NCBI RefSeq assembly: GCF_030159095.1
Contig: NZ_BRXS01000001.1
Span: 124,001-188,000, forward strand
DNA from: Roseisolibacter agri
GTDB lineage: Bacteria; Gemmatimonadota; Gemmatimonadetes; Gemmatimonadales; Gemmatimonadaceae
Direction of reading: 5' to 3'
Length of the DNA stretch: 64,000 nt
Shown piece by piece: positions 1 to 8,949 of the stretch (its first letter is position 1; every line of letters starts with the position of its first letter). Both the position numbers and the translations under genes were made by a program. The notes below the pieces were generated by a model. That model made no database searches and was not told where the DNA came from. It saw only the letters and a list, made by a program, of their open reading frames with translations.

Positions 1-762
1 CGCGTGAGCCGCCGCTTCCACGACGACGGCGGGATCGGCGCGCTGGCGCGCGCGATCAACGACGGCGACGCGGCGCGCGCGCTCGCGGTGCTGGAGCACG
101 ACGCCACGGGCCAGGTCGTGTGGGAGCCGTCGGACGGCGGCGTGGACCGCGCGGCGCTCGCGCCCGTGCGCCGGCTGGCGCTGCCGGCCTACCGCCAGAG
201 CGTGATGCTCGACGGTCCGGCGGCCGCGCTGGCCGCGCTCGACCGGTTCCGCGTGCTCGCGGCGCATCGGGCGGGCACGGTCGGCGTGGCGGGGCTCAAC
301 GGCGCGATCGTGGAGGCGCTGGCGCGCGAGGGCACGCTGCCGCGCGACGCGGCCGGCGCGCGGTGGTGGCACGGCCAGCCGGTGATGGTGACCGAGAACG
401 ACCACGCGCTGGAGCTGTACAACGGCGACGTCGGCGTCGTGCTGCGCGACGGCGCCTCAGGCCTGCGCGCGTGGTTCCGCGCGTCGGACGGCGGCGTGCG
501 CGCGCTGGCGCCCGCACGGCTCCCGGCGCACGAGACGGTCTTCGCGATGACCGTGCACAAGTCGCAGGGCTCGGAGTTCGACGAGGTGGTGCTCGTGCTG
601 CCGCCGCGCCCGTCGCCGGTGCTGACGCGCGAGCTGCTCTACACGGGCGTCACGCGCGCGAAGTCGAAGGTGACGGTCGTCGGGAGCGCCGAGGTGCTGC
701 GTGCCGGCATCGCGGAGCGCGTGCAGCGGGCGAGCGGGCTGCGGGAGGCGCTCTGGGGGTGA
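1..762 (+). CDS. recD: RecD-like helicase, C-terminal part (cut by window edge)
   Basis: This is the C-terminal end of an exonuclease V alpha-subunit (RecD) type SF1 helicase. The frame is open at the left edge, so the Walker A and B region lies outside the window. What remains starts in the RecD-like stretch 'GIGALARAINDGD' and ends in a UvrD_C_2 domain. Helicase motif V is visible as 'MTVHKSQGSEFDEVVLVLP' and motif VI as 'LLYTGVTRAKSKVTVVG'. In the RecBCD complex RecD is the 5'-3' motor that processes double-strand breaks; recB and recC are not visible here. The gene stops 14 bases before a tandem-repeat/palindrome block that separates it from the convergent AAA ATPase gene. A stand-alone RecD2 protein cannot be excluded because the N-terminus is missing. 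Confidence 0.88.
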   Translation, partial: RVSRRFHDDGGIGALARAINDGDAARALAVLEHDATGQVVWEPSDGGVDRAALAPVRRLALPAYRQSVMLDGPAAALAALDRFRVLAAHRAGTVGVAGLNGAIVEALAREGTLPRDAAGARWWHGQPVMVTENDHALELYNGDVGVVLRDGASGLRAWFRASDGGVRALAPARLPAHETVFAMTVHKSQGSEFDEVVLVLPPRPSPVLTRELLYTGVTRAKSKVTVVGSAEVLRAGIAERVQRASGLREALWG

Positions 763-1011
763 GGTGCTGCGTGCTGCGTCGCTGGCACCGTCGCGCCGGC
801 CCTGTTGCCTGATGGAGGGATGCGGATGCTCCGGATGGAGACGGATGCTGCGGATCGCTCCACATGGCGGCGACGCTTCACGCACTTGGAGGAGCGATCC
901 GAATGATCCGTTCCGATCCGGAGCATCCGCGTCCTCCCCAACAGGCGGAGGGGTCCGGCGGACCGACGCGTCCCGGGCAGCCGGATGCGCGGCACGCGGC
1001 ACGCAGCGGCT
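763..1011. repeat. Composite palindrome copy A with 7-base tandem arms
   Basis: This spacer between two convergent genes is one composite inverted repeat. The core at 814-937 pairs GGAGG with CCTCC and has four CGGAT boxes per arm, spaced 9, 10 and 9 bases apart in the left arm. The 29-base loop contains GGCGGCGACG. The outer flanks hold 7-base tandem units, GTGCTGC just after the recD stop and the complementary CACGCGG/CACGCAG near the stop of the AAA gene. It is one of seven copies in the window. A bidirectional terminator is the simplest role, but there is no T-run. Confidence 0.8.
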
Positions 1012-2052
1012 CTATCTGAGCGCCGCCACCACCAGCCCCGCGAGCCCCGCCAGCAGCCCCGCGGCGCCGAGCGCGATGCCGAGGAGCGCGGCATGCTGCG
1101 AGCGCGCCTCCACCGCCTGCAGCGCGAGCGCGGTGCGCGCGTCGGGGACGGCGACGTTCGGCCCGGCCGCGACCGCCGCATCCTCGTCGGCGAAGATCGA
1201 CTGCCGCATCACCGACTTCGCGGCCATCACGTCCTCGATCCCCTGCACGAAGTGGCGCTGGTGGATCCGCTTGCCGACGTCGACGCCCGGCTCCGCGGCC
1301 GCCGCGGCCGCCGCCTTCAGGACCGCGTTCTTGATGTCGCCGCCGCTCGCCGGATAGCGCTCCGCCAGCGCCGCGAAGTCCACGTCCGCCGACAGCGGCG
1401 TGTGCAGCGGGTGCAGCTGCACCTGCCAGATGCGCTCGCGCTCCGCGACGCCCGGCATCTCGAACAGCACGTGCGTGCGGATGCGGCGCTCGAACGCCGG
1501 GTCGAAGTTCGCGGCGAGGTTGGTCGCGAACACCACCACGCCGTTGAACGCCTCCAGCTCACGCAGCAGCACGTTGACGACCGTGTTCGCCTCGCGCTCC
1601 ATCGCCTGCCGCGCGCCGGCCGTGCGCCGCGCCGCGATCGCGTCCGCCTCGTCGAAGAAGAGCACCGCGTCGTCCTCGATCGCCGTGCGGAAGACCGCGG
1701 CGACGTTCTTCGCCGTCTCGCCGGCCCACATCGACTCGACGACCGAGTAGTTCACCACCAGCAGCTGCTTCCCGAGCGCGTGCGCGATCGCCTCGGCGCA
1801 GATCGTCTTCCCGGTGCCCGGTGGGCCGGCGAAGTTGAACGCGAGGCCGAGGCCCGTCGCGTGCCGCTCGCCGAGGCCCCAGCGCTCGAAGATCAGGGCG
1901 TGGTTGCGCACCTGCGCCAGCGCCTGCTCCAGCGTGCGCTGCGTCGCCGGCGGCAGGATCACGTCGGCGAAGGTGCGCTCCGGCGTGATGGTGTCGACCG
2001 CCTGACGGCCGCGCCGGCCGGTGAAGAAGCGGAGGAGCGGGGACGACGGCAT
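1012..2052 (-). CDS. AAA+ family ATPase with C-terminal membrane segment
   Basis: 346-residue AAA ATPase. Walker A is GPPGTGKT at about residues 76-83, Walker B is LFFDEAD at about 131-137, a sensor-1 Asn follows in FATN near 178, and an arginine-finger-like pair lies near 189. The family uses ATP hydrolysis to remodel or unfold protein partners; the partner is not evident here. The last 25 residues are Gly/Ala/Leu-rich and look like a single transmembrane or membrane-anchoring helix, so it may act at the membrane. The start is the ATG at 2052. The queD gene lies 72 bases upstream on the same strand. The 3' end faces the recD end across a palindromic repeat block. Confidence 0.85.
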   Translation of the reverse strand: MPSSPLLRFFTGRRGRQAVDTITPERTFADVILPPATQRTLEQALAQVRNHALIFERWGLGERHATGLGLAFNFAGPPGTGKTICAEAIAHALGKQLLVVNYSVVESMWAGETAKNVAAVFRTAIEDDAVLFFDEADAIAARRTAGARQAMEREANTVVNVLLRELEAFNGVVVFATNLAANFDPAFERRIRTHVLFEMPGVAERERIWQVQLHPLHTPLSADVDFAALAERYPASGGDIKNAVLKAAAAAAAEPGVDVGKRIHQRHFVQGIEDVMAAKSVMRQSIFADEDAAVAAGPNVAVPDARTALALQAVEARSQHAALLGIALGAAGLLAGLAGLVVAALR

Positions 2053-2124
2053 GCCGCCTGGGCGTGCACGTCGCGGACCTCGGGGGGCGCGACGGCCCGA
2101 TCCGTCGGCGCGCTCGCGTCCGCC

Positions 2125-2487
2125 TCAGCCCTCGCCGCGGTAGCGGCAGCCCGACGTGCAGGTCTCGCGCACCACGATCTCCGACAGCCCCGGCACCACC
2201 GGCGCGAGCCGCGCCCACAGCCAGCGCGCGAGCACCTCGCTGGTCGGGTTCTCGAGGCCCGGGATCTCGTTCAGGTAGCGGTGGTCGAGCGCGTCGTCGA
2301 GCGGCTTCCACGCCGCCTTGAGGTCCGCGAAGTCCATCACCCAGCCGAGCGTCGGGTCGAGCGGCCCGCGCACGTGGAGCTCGACGCGGAACGAGTGCCC
2401 GTGCAGCCGCGCGCACTTGTGGCCGTCGGGGACGTGGGGCAGCCGGTGCGCCGCCTCGAAGGTGAACTCTCGCCAGATCTCCATCAT
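2125..2487 (-). CDS. queD: 6-carboxytetrahydropterin synthase QueD-like
   Basis: 120-residue member of the 6-pyruvoyl-tetrahydropterin synthase family. QueD converts 7,8-dihydroneopterin triphosphate to 6-carboxy-tetrahydropterin in queuosine/7-deazaguanine synthesis. The zinc ligands are visible: His14 in AAHRL and His29/His31 in LHGH, with the catalytic Cys25 just before them and a conserved Glu in the VRET segment near the C-terminus. Length matches the family. I chose the tandem ATGs at 2487/2484 ('MMEIWREF') rather than the upstream in-frame ATG at 2517, because homologous proteins begin close to this phenylalanine-rich strand. The other queuosine genes (queC, queE) are not in the window. 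Confidence 0.88.
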   Translation of the reverse strand: MMEIWREFTFEAAHRLPHVPDGHKCARLHGHSFRVELHVRGPLDPTLGWVMDFADLKAAWKPLDDALDHRYLNEIPGLENPTSEVLARWLWARLAPVVPGLSEIVVRETCTSGCRYRGEG

Positions 2488-2579
2488 GCCGGATGGTGGC
2501 CGGACCGGGCGCCGCACGCAACCGCCGACGTGACGCGGCGCCTTGCAGAACCGCGTGCGCCCGCCGATCCTCCCGCGCC

Positions 2580-3872
2580 ATGCCGATGCCGACCCCGTCC
2601 CGCCGCTCCCCGACCGTGCTCGCGCTGGTGGCCCTCGCCGCGGGCCTCGCGCTCGGCGCCGCGGCGGCCGCGACCGACGCGCCGCTCCTCCGCACGCTCG
2701 TGCGCGTCGTCGAGCCGCTGGGCGCGCTGTGGGTGAGCGCGATCCGGATGACGCTCGTGCCGCTGGTCGTGGCGCTGCTGGTGACGAGCGTCGCCGGCGT
2801 CGCGGACGTGCGCGCGGTGGGACGGCTGGGCGCGAAGGCGGTCGGCTGGTTCCTCGCGCTGCTGGTGGGCGCCGCGCTGCTGGCCGCGCTCGCGGCGCCG
2901 CCGCTGATGGAGCTCTACGCGATCGACCCCGCGGCCGCCGCGTCGCTGCGCGCGTCCGCCGCCGACGCCGCGGCCGGCAGCACGGGCGCCGCGCCGCAGC
3001 TCCCGACGCTGCGCGGCTTCGTCGTCGGGCTCGTGCCGACCAACCCCGTCGCCGCCGCGGCCGACGCCGCGATGCTGCCGCTGATCGTCTTCGTCGTGCT
3101 GTTCGCGGCGGCGGTGACGCGCCTGCCCGCTGCAGGGCGCGATCCGGTCGTGCGCTTCTTCACCGCCGTGCGCGAGGCGATGCTGGTGCTCGTGGGCTGG
3201 GTGCTGCGCGTGACGCCGATCGGCGTGTTCGCGCTCGCGGCCGACATGGGCGCGCAGCTCGGCGTCGGCGCGGCCGGGGCGGTGGGCTGGTACGTGCTCG
3301 TGCTGTGCGGGCTCGTGACGGTGACCGCGCTCGCGTGCTACCCGGTCGCGGCGCTCTTCGGGCGCATCCCGATCGCGCGGTTCGCACGCGCGGCCGCGCC
3401 GGCGCAGATGGTGGCGGTGAGCACGCGCTCCTCGCTGGCGTCGCTCCCCGCGCTGGTCGACGGCGCGCGGCGGCACCTCGGCGACCGCCCGGCGATCACG
3501 GGCTTCGTGCTGCCGCTCGCGGTGTCGACGTTCAAGCTCAACACGCCGATCGCGGACCTCGTGGGCCCGCTCTTCCTCGCGCACCTCTACGGCGTGGAGC
3601 TATCGGCGGCGCAGATCGCGACGATGACGATCGTCTGCATCGCGATGAGCTTCAGCAACCCGGGCATCCCGAGCGGCGGGCTGTTCGTCGTCACCGCGCC
3701 GGTGATGCTGAGCGCGGGGCTGCCGCTGGACGGGATCGGGCTGCTGATCGCCGCCGACGCGATCCCGGACGTGTTCAACACCGTCGTCAACGTGACGGGG
3801 GACATGACCGTGGCGACGGTGCTCGCGGATGATGTCGAGATCGTCGAGCCGGCGGACGTCCGCGTGGCGTGA
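2580..3872 (+). CDS. Dicarboxylate/amino acid:cation symporter (DAACS/SDF family)
   Basis: About 430-residue integral membrane protein of the sodium/proton:dicarboxylate (glutamate/aspartate/C4-dicarboxylate) symporter family. Family signatures are visible: the serine-rich re-entrant loop [10 protein letters not shown], the substrate-site stretch [15 protein letters not shown], the [11 protein letters not shown] loop, and the [12 protein letters not shown] segment whose Asp coordinates cation. The start is the ATG at 2580, followed by a basic tail and the first membrane helix; an in-frame ATG at 2493 would add a stretch with no membrane character. It is divergent from queD with a 92-base spacer. 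Substrate cannot be assigned beyond anionic amino acid or dicarboxylate. Confidence 0.86.
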   Translation: MPMPTPSRRSPTVLALVALAAGLALGAAAAATDAPLLRTLVRVVEPLGALWVSAIRMTLVPLVVALLVTSVAGVADVRAVGRLGAKAVGWFLALLVGAALLAALAAPPLMELYAIDPAAAASLRASAADAAAGSTGAAPQLPTLRGFVVGLVPTNPVAAAADAAMLPLIVFVVLFAAAVTRLPAAGRDPVVRFFTAVREAMLVLVGWVLRVTPIGVFALAADMGAQLGVGAAGAVGWYVLVLCGLVTVTALACYPVAALFGRIPIARFARAAAPAQMVAVSTRSSLASLPALVDGARRHLGDRPAITGFVLPLAVSTFKLNTPIADLVGPLFLAHLYGVELSAAQIATMTIVCIAMSFSNPGIPSGGLFVVTAPVMLSAGLPLDGIGLLIAADAIPDVFNTVVNVTGDMTVATVLADDVEIVEPADVRVA

Positions 3873-4211
3873 GCTGCGGACTGCGGATCCGAACTACGGC
3901 TCCTTGCTGCGTGCACTGCCGCTCGGGACGCGTCGGCGTGCCGGCTCCCTATCGGCCATTGGAGGGATGCGGATGCTCCGGATGATGGCGGATGCTTCGG
4001 ATCGCCCCGCACGGCGGCGACGTCCCATGCGCCACACGGAGCGATCCGCATGATCCGTTCTGATCCGGAGCATCCGCGTCCTCCCCAATAGGCACCGTCT
4101 CCGCAGCGCGCCGATGCATCCCGAGATCGTTCACGCAGCGCGCAGCACGCAGCTCGAGGAATCCGCAGCCCGCGGCCCGCAGCTCCCCGCGCGTCGGAGC
4201 TCACCCGCGCG
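3873..4211. repeat. Composite palindrome copy B (convergent spacer)
   Basis: 339-base gene-free spacer between the convergent symporter and DUF5916 genes. The core at 3961-4084 has the same CGGAT-box arms as copy A and the same loop GGCGGCGACG. Outer arms extend the inversion: the left flank GGGACGCGTCGGCGTGCCGG is partly mirrored by CGCGCCGATGCATCCCGAG on the right. Imperfect 7-base units (GCTGCGG, ACTGCGG) begin immediately at the symporter stop, and complementary units (CCGCAGC, CACGCAG) lie before the DUF5916 stop. I see no gene in it. Confidence 0.8.
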
Positions 4212-6656
4212 TCAGACCCTGAAGAGATAGCTCCACTTGAGGAAGAACCCGTCCGTCGTCCGCCGCAGCTGCCCGAAGCGCAGCGGATCCGGCTCGCTCG
4301 CCGACGAGCCGTAGCCGGCGAAGAACACCGTGCCCGGGTTCGGCTGGTAGCTGAACAGCACGTCGCCGCGGAAGGTGTTGCTGCGCTGCGCGCCCGCGCG
4401 CACGTAGCCGTTCGCCGTGCGGAAGAACACCGGCGCCTGCGTGCGCCCCTCGTCGCGCAGGCTGTCGCGCTCGAACGCGACGTACTGGCCGACGAAGCGC
4501 ACGAACACCGGGCGCGCGATCTGGTACTCGAGCTTCAGCCGCGGGATCTGCGCCTGGCCGACCACGCTGCCGTCGCGCACGCGCGCGAAGCGCTGGATCT
4601 GGTAGGCCGCGTCGATGCGCATCCGCTCCGTCGGGCGGATCGTGCCGTTCAGCGTCACGAACAGGATGTCGCTCGACGCCCACTCGTAGAAGTTCTCGTC
4701 CTGGCCCCAGATCACGAACGCGTTGCCCGAGAACTTCCGGAACTGCGGCGTGTTGAGCGTGAGCACGTAGTCCAGGTTCGGCAGCGACGGCGTGCCGACG
4801 TACGGCACCGTGTCCATCACCGCCGGGTTTCCGGCGCGCGGCTGCGGGATGTAGTAGCGCGCGTACAGGTCCGGGTCGTAGCGGAACTCCTCGATCAGCA
4901 CCGAGCCGCCGGCCGACCAGCCGCCGCGCAGCTGCGCGTTGCCGTTGAGGTGCAGCTTCTTCTCCAGCGCCTCGCGGCCGGCCGTGAAGTCGTCGTACTT
5001 CCACGTCCCGTCGAGCACCACGTCGCCGCCGTAGCTGACGATCGGGCTCGTGGGCGCGTTGAAGAACGTCACGCGGTGCGACGCCGCGGCGCGCGCGATG
5101 TTGCCGCGCGAGATGAAGCCCGAGCCCGCGACGAAGTCCGGGTGGATCCCCGACGTCGAGTAGCGGAAGCCGAAGCGCCGGCCGTTGCGCTGGAAGGTCG
5201 CCTGCCAGAGCGGGCCGGTGCGCACCTCCTGCACGCCCTCGACGTCCGGAGCGTCGGGGCGCGTCGTGCTGGCGACCAGCTGCCCCTGCACCGCGTACAC
5301 CTTGCCGAACACGACGCGCGTGTCGAGGCCCGCGACGCGGTTGAAGCCGCCGCCGTCCGCCTCGCGGTCCGTGATCACCGCGCCCACGCGCGACTGCGCG
5401 CCCAGGTCGCGCTGCACGCGCACGATGTTGTAGAGCGGGTGGCGCCCAGGCTGGCCGTGCGGAACGCCCGGATCGTCGACCGCCGACAGCACCGCGACGT
5501 CGGTGCCCGCGACCTTGCCCGTGAGCTTCACCGCCGCCGCGGGCTGCACGATGCGCCGCGTGTAGATGATCCCGTTCGGCACGCTGAACTGCTCGATGCC
5601 GTCGAGGAAGAACGGGCGCCGCTCGGCGAAGAAGAGCGCGGAGCGCGGATCGAACTGCACCTGCGCGGCGTCCGCCTCGACCTGCGAGAAGTCGGGGTGC
5701 ACCGTGCCGTTGAGCGTGAGGTTGTTCGTCACGCCCCAGCGCACGTTGCCGCCGACGTCGGGCCGGCGCACGCGGTAGTCCCACGCGCCGCCCGGCGCGC
5801 CGCTCACCGGGCGCCCCTCGCTGCGCTGCGTCACCACCGGCGTGAGGTCGAGCACGAGGCCGCGCCGCAGGTCCGTGAGCCCCGTGAGCCGCCCGCCCTG
5901 CGCGAGGAACGACGCGCGCCCGCGCCGCGCCGGCGCCCACGAGTCCTCCGCGCCCAGGCGCGTCACGCGCCGCAGCACGTTGATCCCCCAGCGCTGCACG
6001 TCGCGCGGCTGGTAGCGCAGCGACTTGAAGGGGATGCGCACCTCGACCTCGTAGCCCTCGGGCGTCACGCGCCCCTTCGACTGGAAGACGAAGTCGGCGG
6101 ACAGGTCGATCCCTTCGCGCGCCTGCGCGCCGCCGCTGTTGCCCATGCCGCCCGTGCTGATGTTCCCGGTCTCGACCAGCGTCCCGTCCATCTGCACGCC
6201 GAGGGGGTTCACCGCGAACGCGACCGCCTGGCGCGCGTCGTCGAAGGTCGAGAGCAGGATCGTGACGTGGTCGTCGCCGGTGATGCGGTCGCGGTCCGCG
6301 AGCGTCGCGTTCACCGTGCCCGCCGGCGCGAACGCGCGCACGCCGAAGTGGATCGCCGTCGGCGAGTACCACACCAGCACCTCGGTCGAGTCGGTCGCCG
6401 GCTCGCCGTCGGTGGGCTGGAAGCGCGAGAAGCCCGTGAGCCGCGCCGCGCGCGACCACGCGGCCTCGTTCAGCACGCCGTCGATCGCGACGTCCGCCTC
6501 GATGCGTGGCGGTGCGACGTCCAGCTCCCCGCGGCGGCCGTGGTGCACGCCCTCGACCTTCGGGGGCGCGGGCTGCGCGCTCGCGGCGCGGCGGACGGCG
6601 GAATCGGGCGCGGCGCCCAGCAGGGCGGCCGCGAGCAGCGCGGGGACGAGCGACAT
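4212..6656 (-). CDS. DUF5916 protein with CBM9-like N-terminal domain and outer-membrane barrel
   Basis: 814-residue secreted protein. An N-terminal signal peptide is followed at about residues 50-150 by a family-9 carbohydrate-binding-like domain ('RIEADVAIDGVLNEAAWSRA', then 'VLVWYSPTAIHFGVRAFAP'). The remainder is the DUF5916 region, with the typical WGINVLRR and SWAPARRG segments and many alternating aromatic/polar strands ending in the C-terminal 'YLFRV', as in outer-membrane beta-barrels. The family is common in Gemmatimonadota and Acidobacteriota and is usually annotated as a carbohydrate-binding or unknown outer-membrane protein. Substrate is unknown. The ATG at 6656 starts directly on the hydrophobic signal. 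It is transcribed in the same direction as the hypothetical gene upstream (147-base gap). Confidence 0.85.
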   Translation of the reverse strand: MSLVPALLAAALLGAAPDSAVRRAASAQPAPPKVEGVHHGRRGELDVAPPRIEADVAIDGVLNEAAWSRAARLTGFSRFQPTDGEPATDSTEVLVWYSPTAIHFGVRAFAPAGTVNATLADRDRITGDDHVTILLSTFDDARQAVAFAVNPLGVQMDGTLVETGNISTGGMGNSGGAQAREGIDLSADFVFQSKGRVTPEGYEVEVRIPFKSLRYQPRDVQRWGINVLRRVTRLGAEDSWAPARRGRASFLAQGGRLTGLTDLRRGLVLDLTPVVTQRSEGRPVSGAPGGAWDYRVRRPDVGGNVRWGVTNNLTLNGTVHPDFSQVEADAAQVQFDPRSALFFAERRPFFLDGIEQFSVPNGIIYTRRIVQPAAAVKLTGKVAGTDVAVLSAVDDPGVPHGQPGRHPLYNIVRVQRDLGAQSRVGAVITDREADGGGFNRVAGLDTRVVFGKVYAVQGQLVASTTRPDAPDVEGVQEVRTGPLWQATFQRNGRRFGFRYSTSGIHPDFVAGSGFISRGNIARAAASHRVTFFNAPTSPIVSYGGDVVLDGTWKYDDFTAGREALEKKLHLNGNAQLRGGWSAGGSVLIEEFRYDPDLYARYYIPQPRAGNPAVMDTVPYVGTPSLPNLDYVLTLNTPQFRKFSGNAFVIWGQDENFYEWASSDILFVTLNGTIRPTERMRIDAAYQIQRFARVRDGSVVGQAQIPRLKLEYQIARPVFVRFVGQYVAFERDSLRDEGRTQAPVFFRTANGYVRAGAQRSNTFRGDVLFSYQPNPGTVFFAGYGSSASEPDPLRFGQLRRTTDGFFLKWSYLFRV

Positions 6657-6752
6657 GCGGAGGGAGGCGAGGACGGGGACGGCGGCGGACCGCGGAGCAA
6701 TCTGACGCGGTCGCGCCGCCGGCAGGGTTCGAACTCCGTCAGAACCGTGTGC

Positions 6753-6797
6753 GCGTCCTTCGCGCCCTTCGCGCCCTTCGCGCCCTTCGCGTCCTGC
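6753..6797. repeat. 9-base tandem repeat, five units (GCGCCCTTC)
   Basis: Five consecutive 9-base units, GCGTCCTTC, three GCGCCCTTC and GCGTCCTGC, end six bases before the stop codon (on the minus strand) of the upstream gene. The same type of 'CTTCGCGCC' tandem occurs in spacers of many bacterial genomes. There is no inverted partner here, unlike the other tandem blocks of the window. Confidence 0.85.
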
Positions 6798-6803
6798 TGG
6801 CGC

Positions 6804-8306
6804 CTACTCGTCCTCCTCGTCGTCCTCGAGCAGCTCGTCGAGGCGGTCGGCGATGTCCGGGCGGTTCGCGCGCAGCCAGGCGCTCGCCGCGCGTCCGTCG
6901 ATCTCGACCACCAGCTCGCTCTCGGTGCGGCGCGCGTGACGCACCACCTCGTTGATCTCGGGATCGTCGGCCGAGAGCACGCGCGCGACCTCGATCGCCT
7001 CCTCGCCCGCCCAGCCGTCGCGGGCCAGCGCGCGCACCTCGGCCACGGTCGCCTCGGAGAGCCAGGGGACGACGTCCGCGATGTGCTCGACCACGCCGTC
7101 GTCGCTCGCGACGCTGGCGTCCACGCGCTCGACGGCGTGCGCCCGCGCCTTCAGGCGCGCCAGCGCGGCCGCCATCACCTCGGCCTCCACGGGCTCGGGC
7201 TCCGCGGGCTCGGGCGGAGTGACCACCACCGTGCGCGCGTCGCGCTCCTCGGCCCCGTCCTCGTCCGGCGCGTCGTCGTACGCCTCGGCGTCCTCCGCGT
7301 CGGCGTTCTCCGCTCCTTCGTCTTCCGCTTCCTCGTCCTCCGCCGTCTCGTCCTCCGCCTCCTCGTGCCTGACCGGCGTTCCGATCGCGAGCGGATTGGC
7401 GTCGTCGAGGAAGGGCGACGCGACGCGCGGGGTGGCGGCGCCGAGCATGGCGGTGAGGACCGCGGCGGGCGGCTCGGTGGGGACGGCGCCGTCGAGCGCC
7501 AGCAGCGGCAGGACGAGCAGCTGCGTCTCGTCGCTCGTGGCGACGGGCACCTCGCGCGCGTCGTCGCCCAGCAGCGGCGCGTCGCGCCGCGGGCCGCGCA
7601 CCCAGCCGGTCACGAGCGCGCGCAGCGCCGGCAGCGGCCCGCCGGCCGCGGCGTCGCCGGCGAGCGTCGTCAGCAGCGCGGCGGCCTCCTCGCGCGAGGC
7701 GCACGCGCGCAGCTCGGTGCCGAGGACGGTGTCACCGCGCAGCCGCGCGGTCGCGAGGAGCCACGGCGCGCCGACGACGTTGGCGAGCAGCGCGCGCGCC
7801 GCCGGCGTGCGGTGGTCGGCGAGGGCCGCCCGCAGCGCCGCGACGTCGGCCTGGGCGGCGGCGAGCAGCAGCCGCACGACCTCGCCGAGCGCGCCGCGTC
7901 CGTTGCCGCTCCCGGGGGCGCCGAGTCGCACGCCCATCGCCAGCGCCAGCGACGCCGCAGCCGAGCGCCCGGTGGACGACAGCGGCCAGTCGCTGCGGCA
8001 CCAGCGGCCGAGCGCCTCGATGTGGTCGCTCCAGGCGTCGCTCACGCCGCCCGCGCTGCCGGCGCCGCCAGCACCGCCCACGCCGCCCGGATTGCCCGCG
8101 CGCGCGCCGTAGCCGCCACGCGCGAGCGCGGCGCGCTCGTCTCCCTCACCGGCCGGGGTCCAGCGCACGTCGGGCGCGCGCGACGGCTCGCCCGGCGACC
8201 CGCGCCCGTCGTCGCGCCCGCGCGCCTGCGCGGACGGGGACGACGCCGGCGTCGCGTGCGACGTGGCGCCGACACGGAGCGCGGAGGGGCGGGGAACGCT
8301 GGACAT
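6804..8306 (-). CDS. Hypothetical protein with acidic 5-residue repeats
   Basis: 500-residue protein with no recognised domain or signal peptide. The N-terminal 100 residues are Gly/Ala/Ser-rich and low in complexity. A helical Ala/Leu-rich part follows (about 100-310). Residues about 317-341 form an acidic repeat (AEDET, AEDEE, AEDEG, AENAD, AEDAE) encoded by five exact 15-base units related to the intergenic GCGGAGGACGGAACG repeat. The C-terminal 150 residues look like a folded domain and end in an acidic tail (LLEDDEEDE). Start is the ATG at 8306; other in-frame starts are possible within the low-complexity N-terminus. Function is unknown. The opposite strand carries a longer open frame, but it is a GC-rich shadow without domain signals. 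Confidence 0.6.
   Translation of the reverse strand: MSSVPRPSALRVGATSHATPASSPSAQARGRDDGRGSPGEPSRAPDVRWTPAGEGDERAALARGGYGARAGNPGGVGGAGGAGSAGGVSDAWSDHIEALGRWCRSDWPLSSTGRSAAASLALAMGVRLGAPGSGNGRGALGEVVRLLLAAAQADVAALRAALADHRTPAARALLANVVGAPWLLATARLRGDTVLGTELRACASREEAAALLTTLAGDAAAGGPLPALRALVTGWVRGPRRDAPLLGDDAREVPVATSDETQLLVLPLLALDGAVPTEPPAAVLTAMLGAATPRVASPFLDDANPLAIGTPVRHEEAEDETAEDEEAEDEGAENADAEDAEAYDDAPDEDGAEERDARTVVVTPPEPAEPEPVEAEVMAAALARLKARAHAVERVDASVASDDGVVEHIADVVPWLSEATVAEVRALARDGWAGEEAIEVARVLSADDPEINEVVRHARRTESELVVEIDGRAASAWLRANRPDIADRLDELLEDDEEDE
7284..7358 (-). repeat. 15-base tandem repeat inside a coding region
   Basis: Read on the minus strand, five 15-base units follow each other without gaps: GCGGAGGACGAGACG, GCGGAGGACGAGGAA, GCGGAAGACGAAGGA, GCGGAGAACGCCGAC and GCGGAGGACGCCGAG. 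They match the consensus of the intergenic repeats at 8403, 8816, 9349 and 15176. Because 15 is a multiple of three, the host frame stays open and encodes the five-residue acidic repeat. Confidence 0.85.
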
Positions 8307-8402
8307 CGCGGGCGGGGCAGTGCGGGAACGTGGGACGGGAGTCGCGGGCGCCGTGCACGACGCCGTCGGTCACAACATAGACGCGCGGGAGGGCGCGATG
8401 TT

Positions 8403-8477
8403 GCGGAGGCCGGTGAGGCGGAAGACGGAACGGCGGAAGACGGTGAGGCGCGATACGGTGGCGTGGAGTCGTGGTGC
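8403..8477 (+). repeat. 15-base tandem repeat, five units, next to the tfoX-like stop
   Basis: Units at 8403, 8418, 8433, 8448 and 8463 follow the pattern GCGGA(A/G)GACGGNANG with drift in the last two. The array ends one base before the stop codon (minus strand, 8479-8481) of the TfoX-like gene, and starts about 100 bases upstream of the next gene's start. Confidence 0.85.
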
Positions 8478-8478
8478 G

Positions 8479-8802
8479 TCAGCGTACCGTGCGCAGTCCG
8501 CGCGCCACCCACTCCTGCAGCTCCGGGTCGTCCGCCACCGATTCGGCCGACACGACGAGCCAGGTGCCCATCGGCCGCGTGCCGTCGGGCTGGAAGGGGG
8601 TGACGCCGGGCGCCGCGCGCGCGGCCTCGTACTCCGCGGCCGGGACCTTCACGAGCACGCCCTCGCCCCAGACGATGACGAACGTCGTCTTGCCGACGAG
8701 AAAGCCGCGGCCGCCGAAGACGTTCTTCTGGCGGACGCCGCGGGCGCCGAGGGAGTCGAGGGCGGAGGCGACGCGAACTACCAGGCCTTGGTCGTAGGAC
8801 AC
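8479..8802 (-). CDS. TfoX N-terminal domain protein
   Basis: 107-residue protein matching the TfoX/Sxy N-terminal domain: 'RQKNVFGGRGFLVGKTTFVIVW' is the characteristic FGG...F.. strand pair, followed by a 'VKVPAAEY' strand. Stand-alone TfoX-N proteins are widespread. TfoX/Sxy is a competence regulator in gamma-proteobacteria, but that role should not be assumed here. I chose the GTG at 8802, which gives 'MSYDQGLVVRVASALDSLG', the normal family N-terminus. The frame is open further upstream, but there it runs through a 15-base tandem repeat and the antisense of the next gene. The gene is flanked on both sides by copies of that 15-base repeat. Confidence 0.75.
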   Translation of the reverse strand: MSYDQGLVVRVASALDSLGARGVRQKNVFGGRGFLVGKTTFVIVWGEGVLVKVPAAEYEAARAAPGVTPFQPDGTRPMGTWLVVSAESVADDPELQEWVARGLRTVR

Positions 8803-8815
8803 GATCGTCGGAGGA

Positions 8816-8875
8816 GCGGAGGACGGAACGGCGGAGAACGATAGGGCGGAGGACGATGGAGCGTGAGACGATGGA
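8816..8875 (+). repeat. 15-base tandem repeat, four units, in a divergent spacer
   Basis: Units at 8816 (GCGGAGGACGGAACG), 8831, 8846 and 8861 lie between the start of the tfoX-like gene (minus) and the four-helix-bundle gene (plus). The second and third units end in CGATAGG and CGATGGA, variants also seen at 9480-9494 and 15206-15220. The array sits 14 bases upstream of the tfoX-like start, so it must overlap its promoter or leader region. Confidence 0.85.
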
Positions 8876-8949
8876 GCGGCGCGGTCCGCGGGTACGCGAT
8901 GCGTTCGTACGGTCACGCGTTGCATGCGAACGGCGTCAGCTTGCGGAGC

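Noticed and set aside
6720-6750. tRNA-like T-loop (GGTTCGAAC)
   Set aside because: The flanking bases do not form a five-base-pair T stem, and no acceptor, D or anticodon arm can be placed around it.
4950-8603. 1217-codon open frame on the plus strand
   Set aside because: It is antisense to the DUF5916 and acidic-repeat genes, almost entirely Arg/Ala/Val, with no domain. High GC leaves the antisense third-position frame open.
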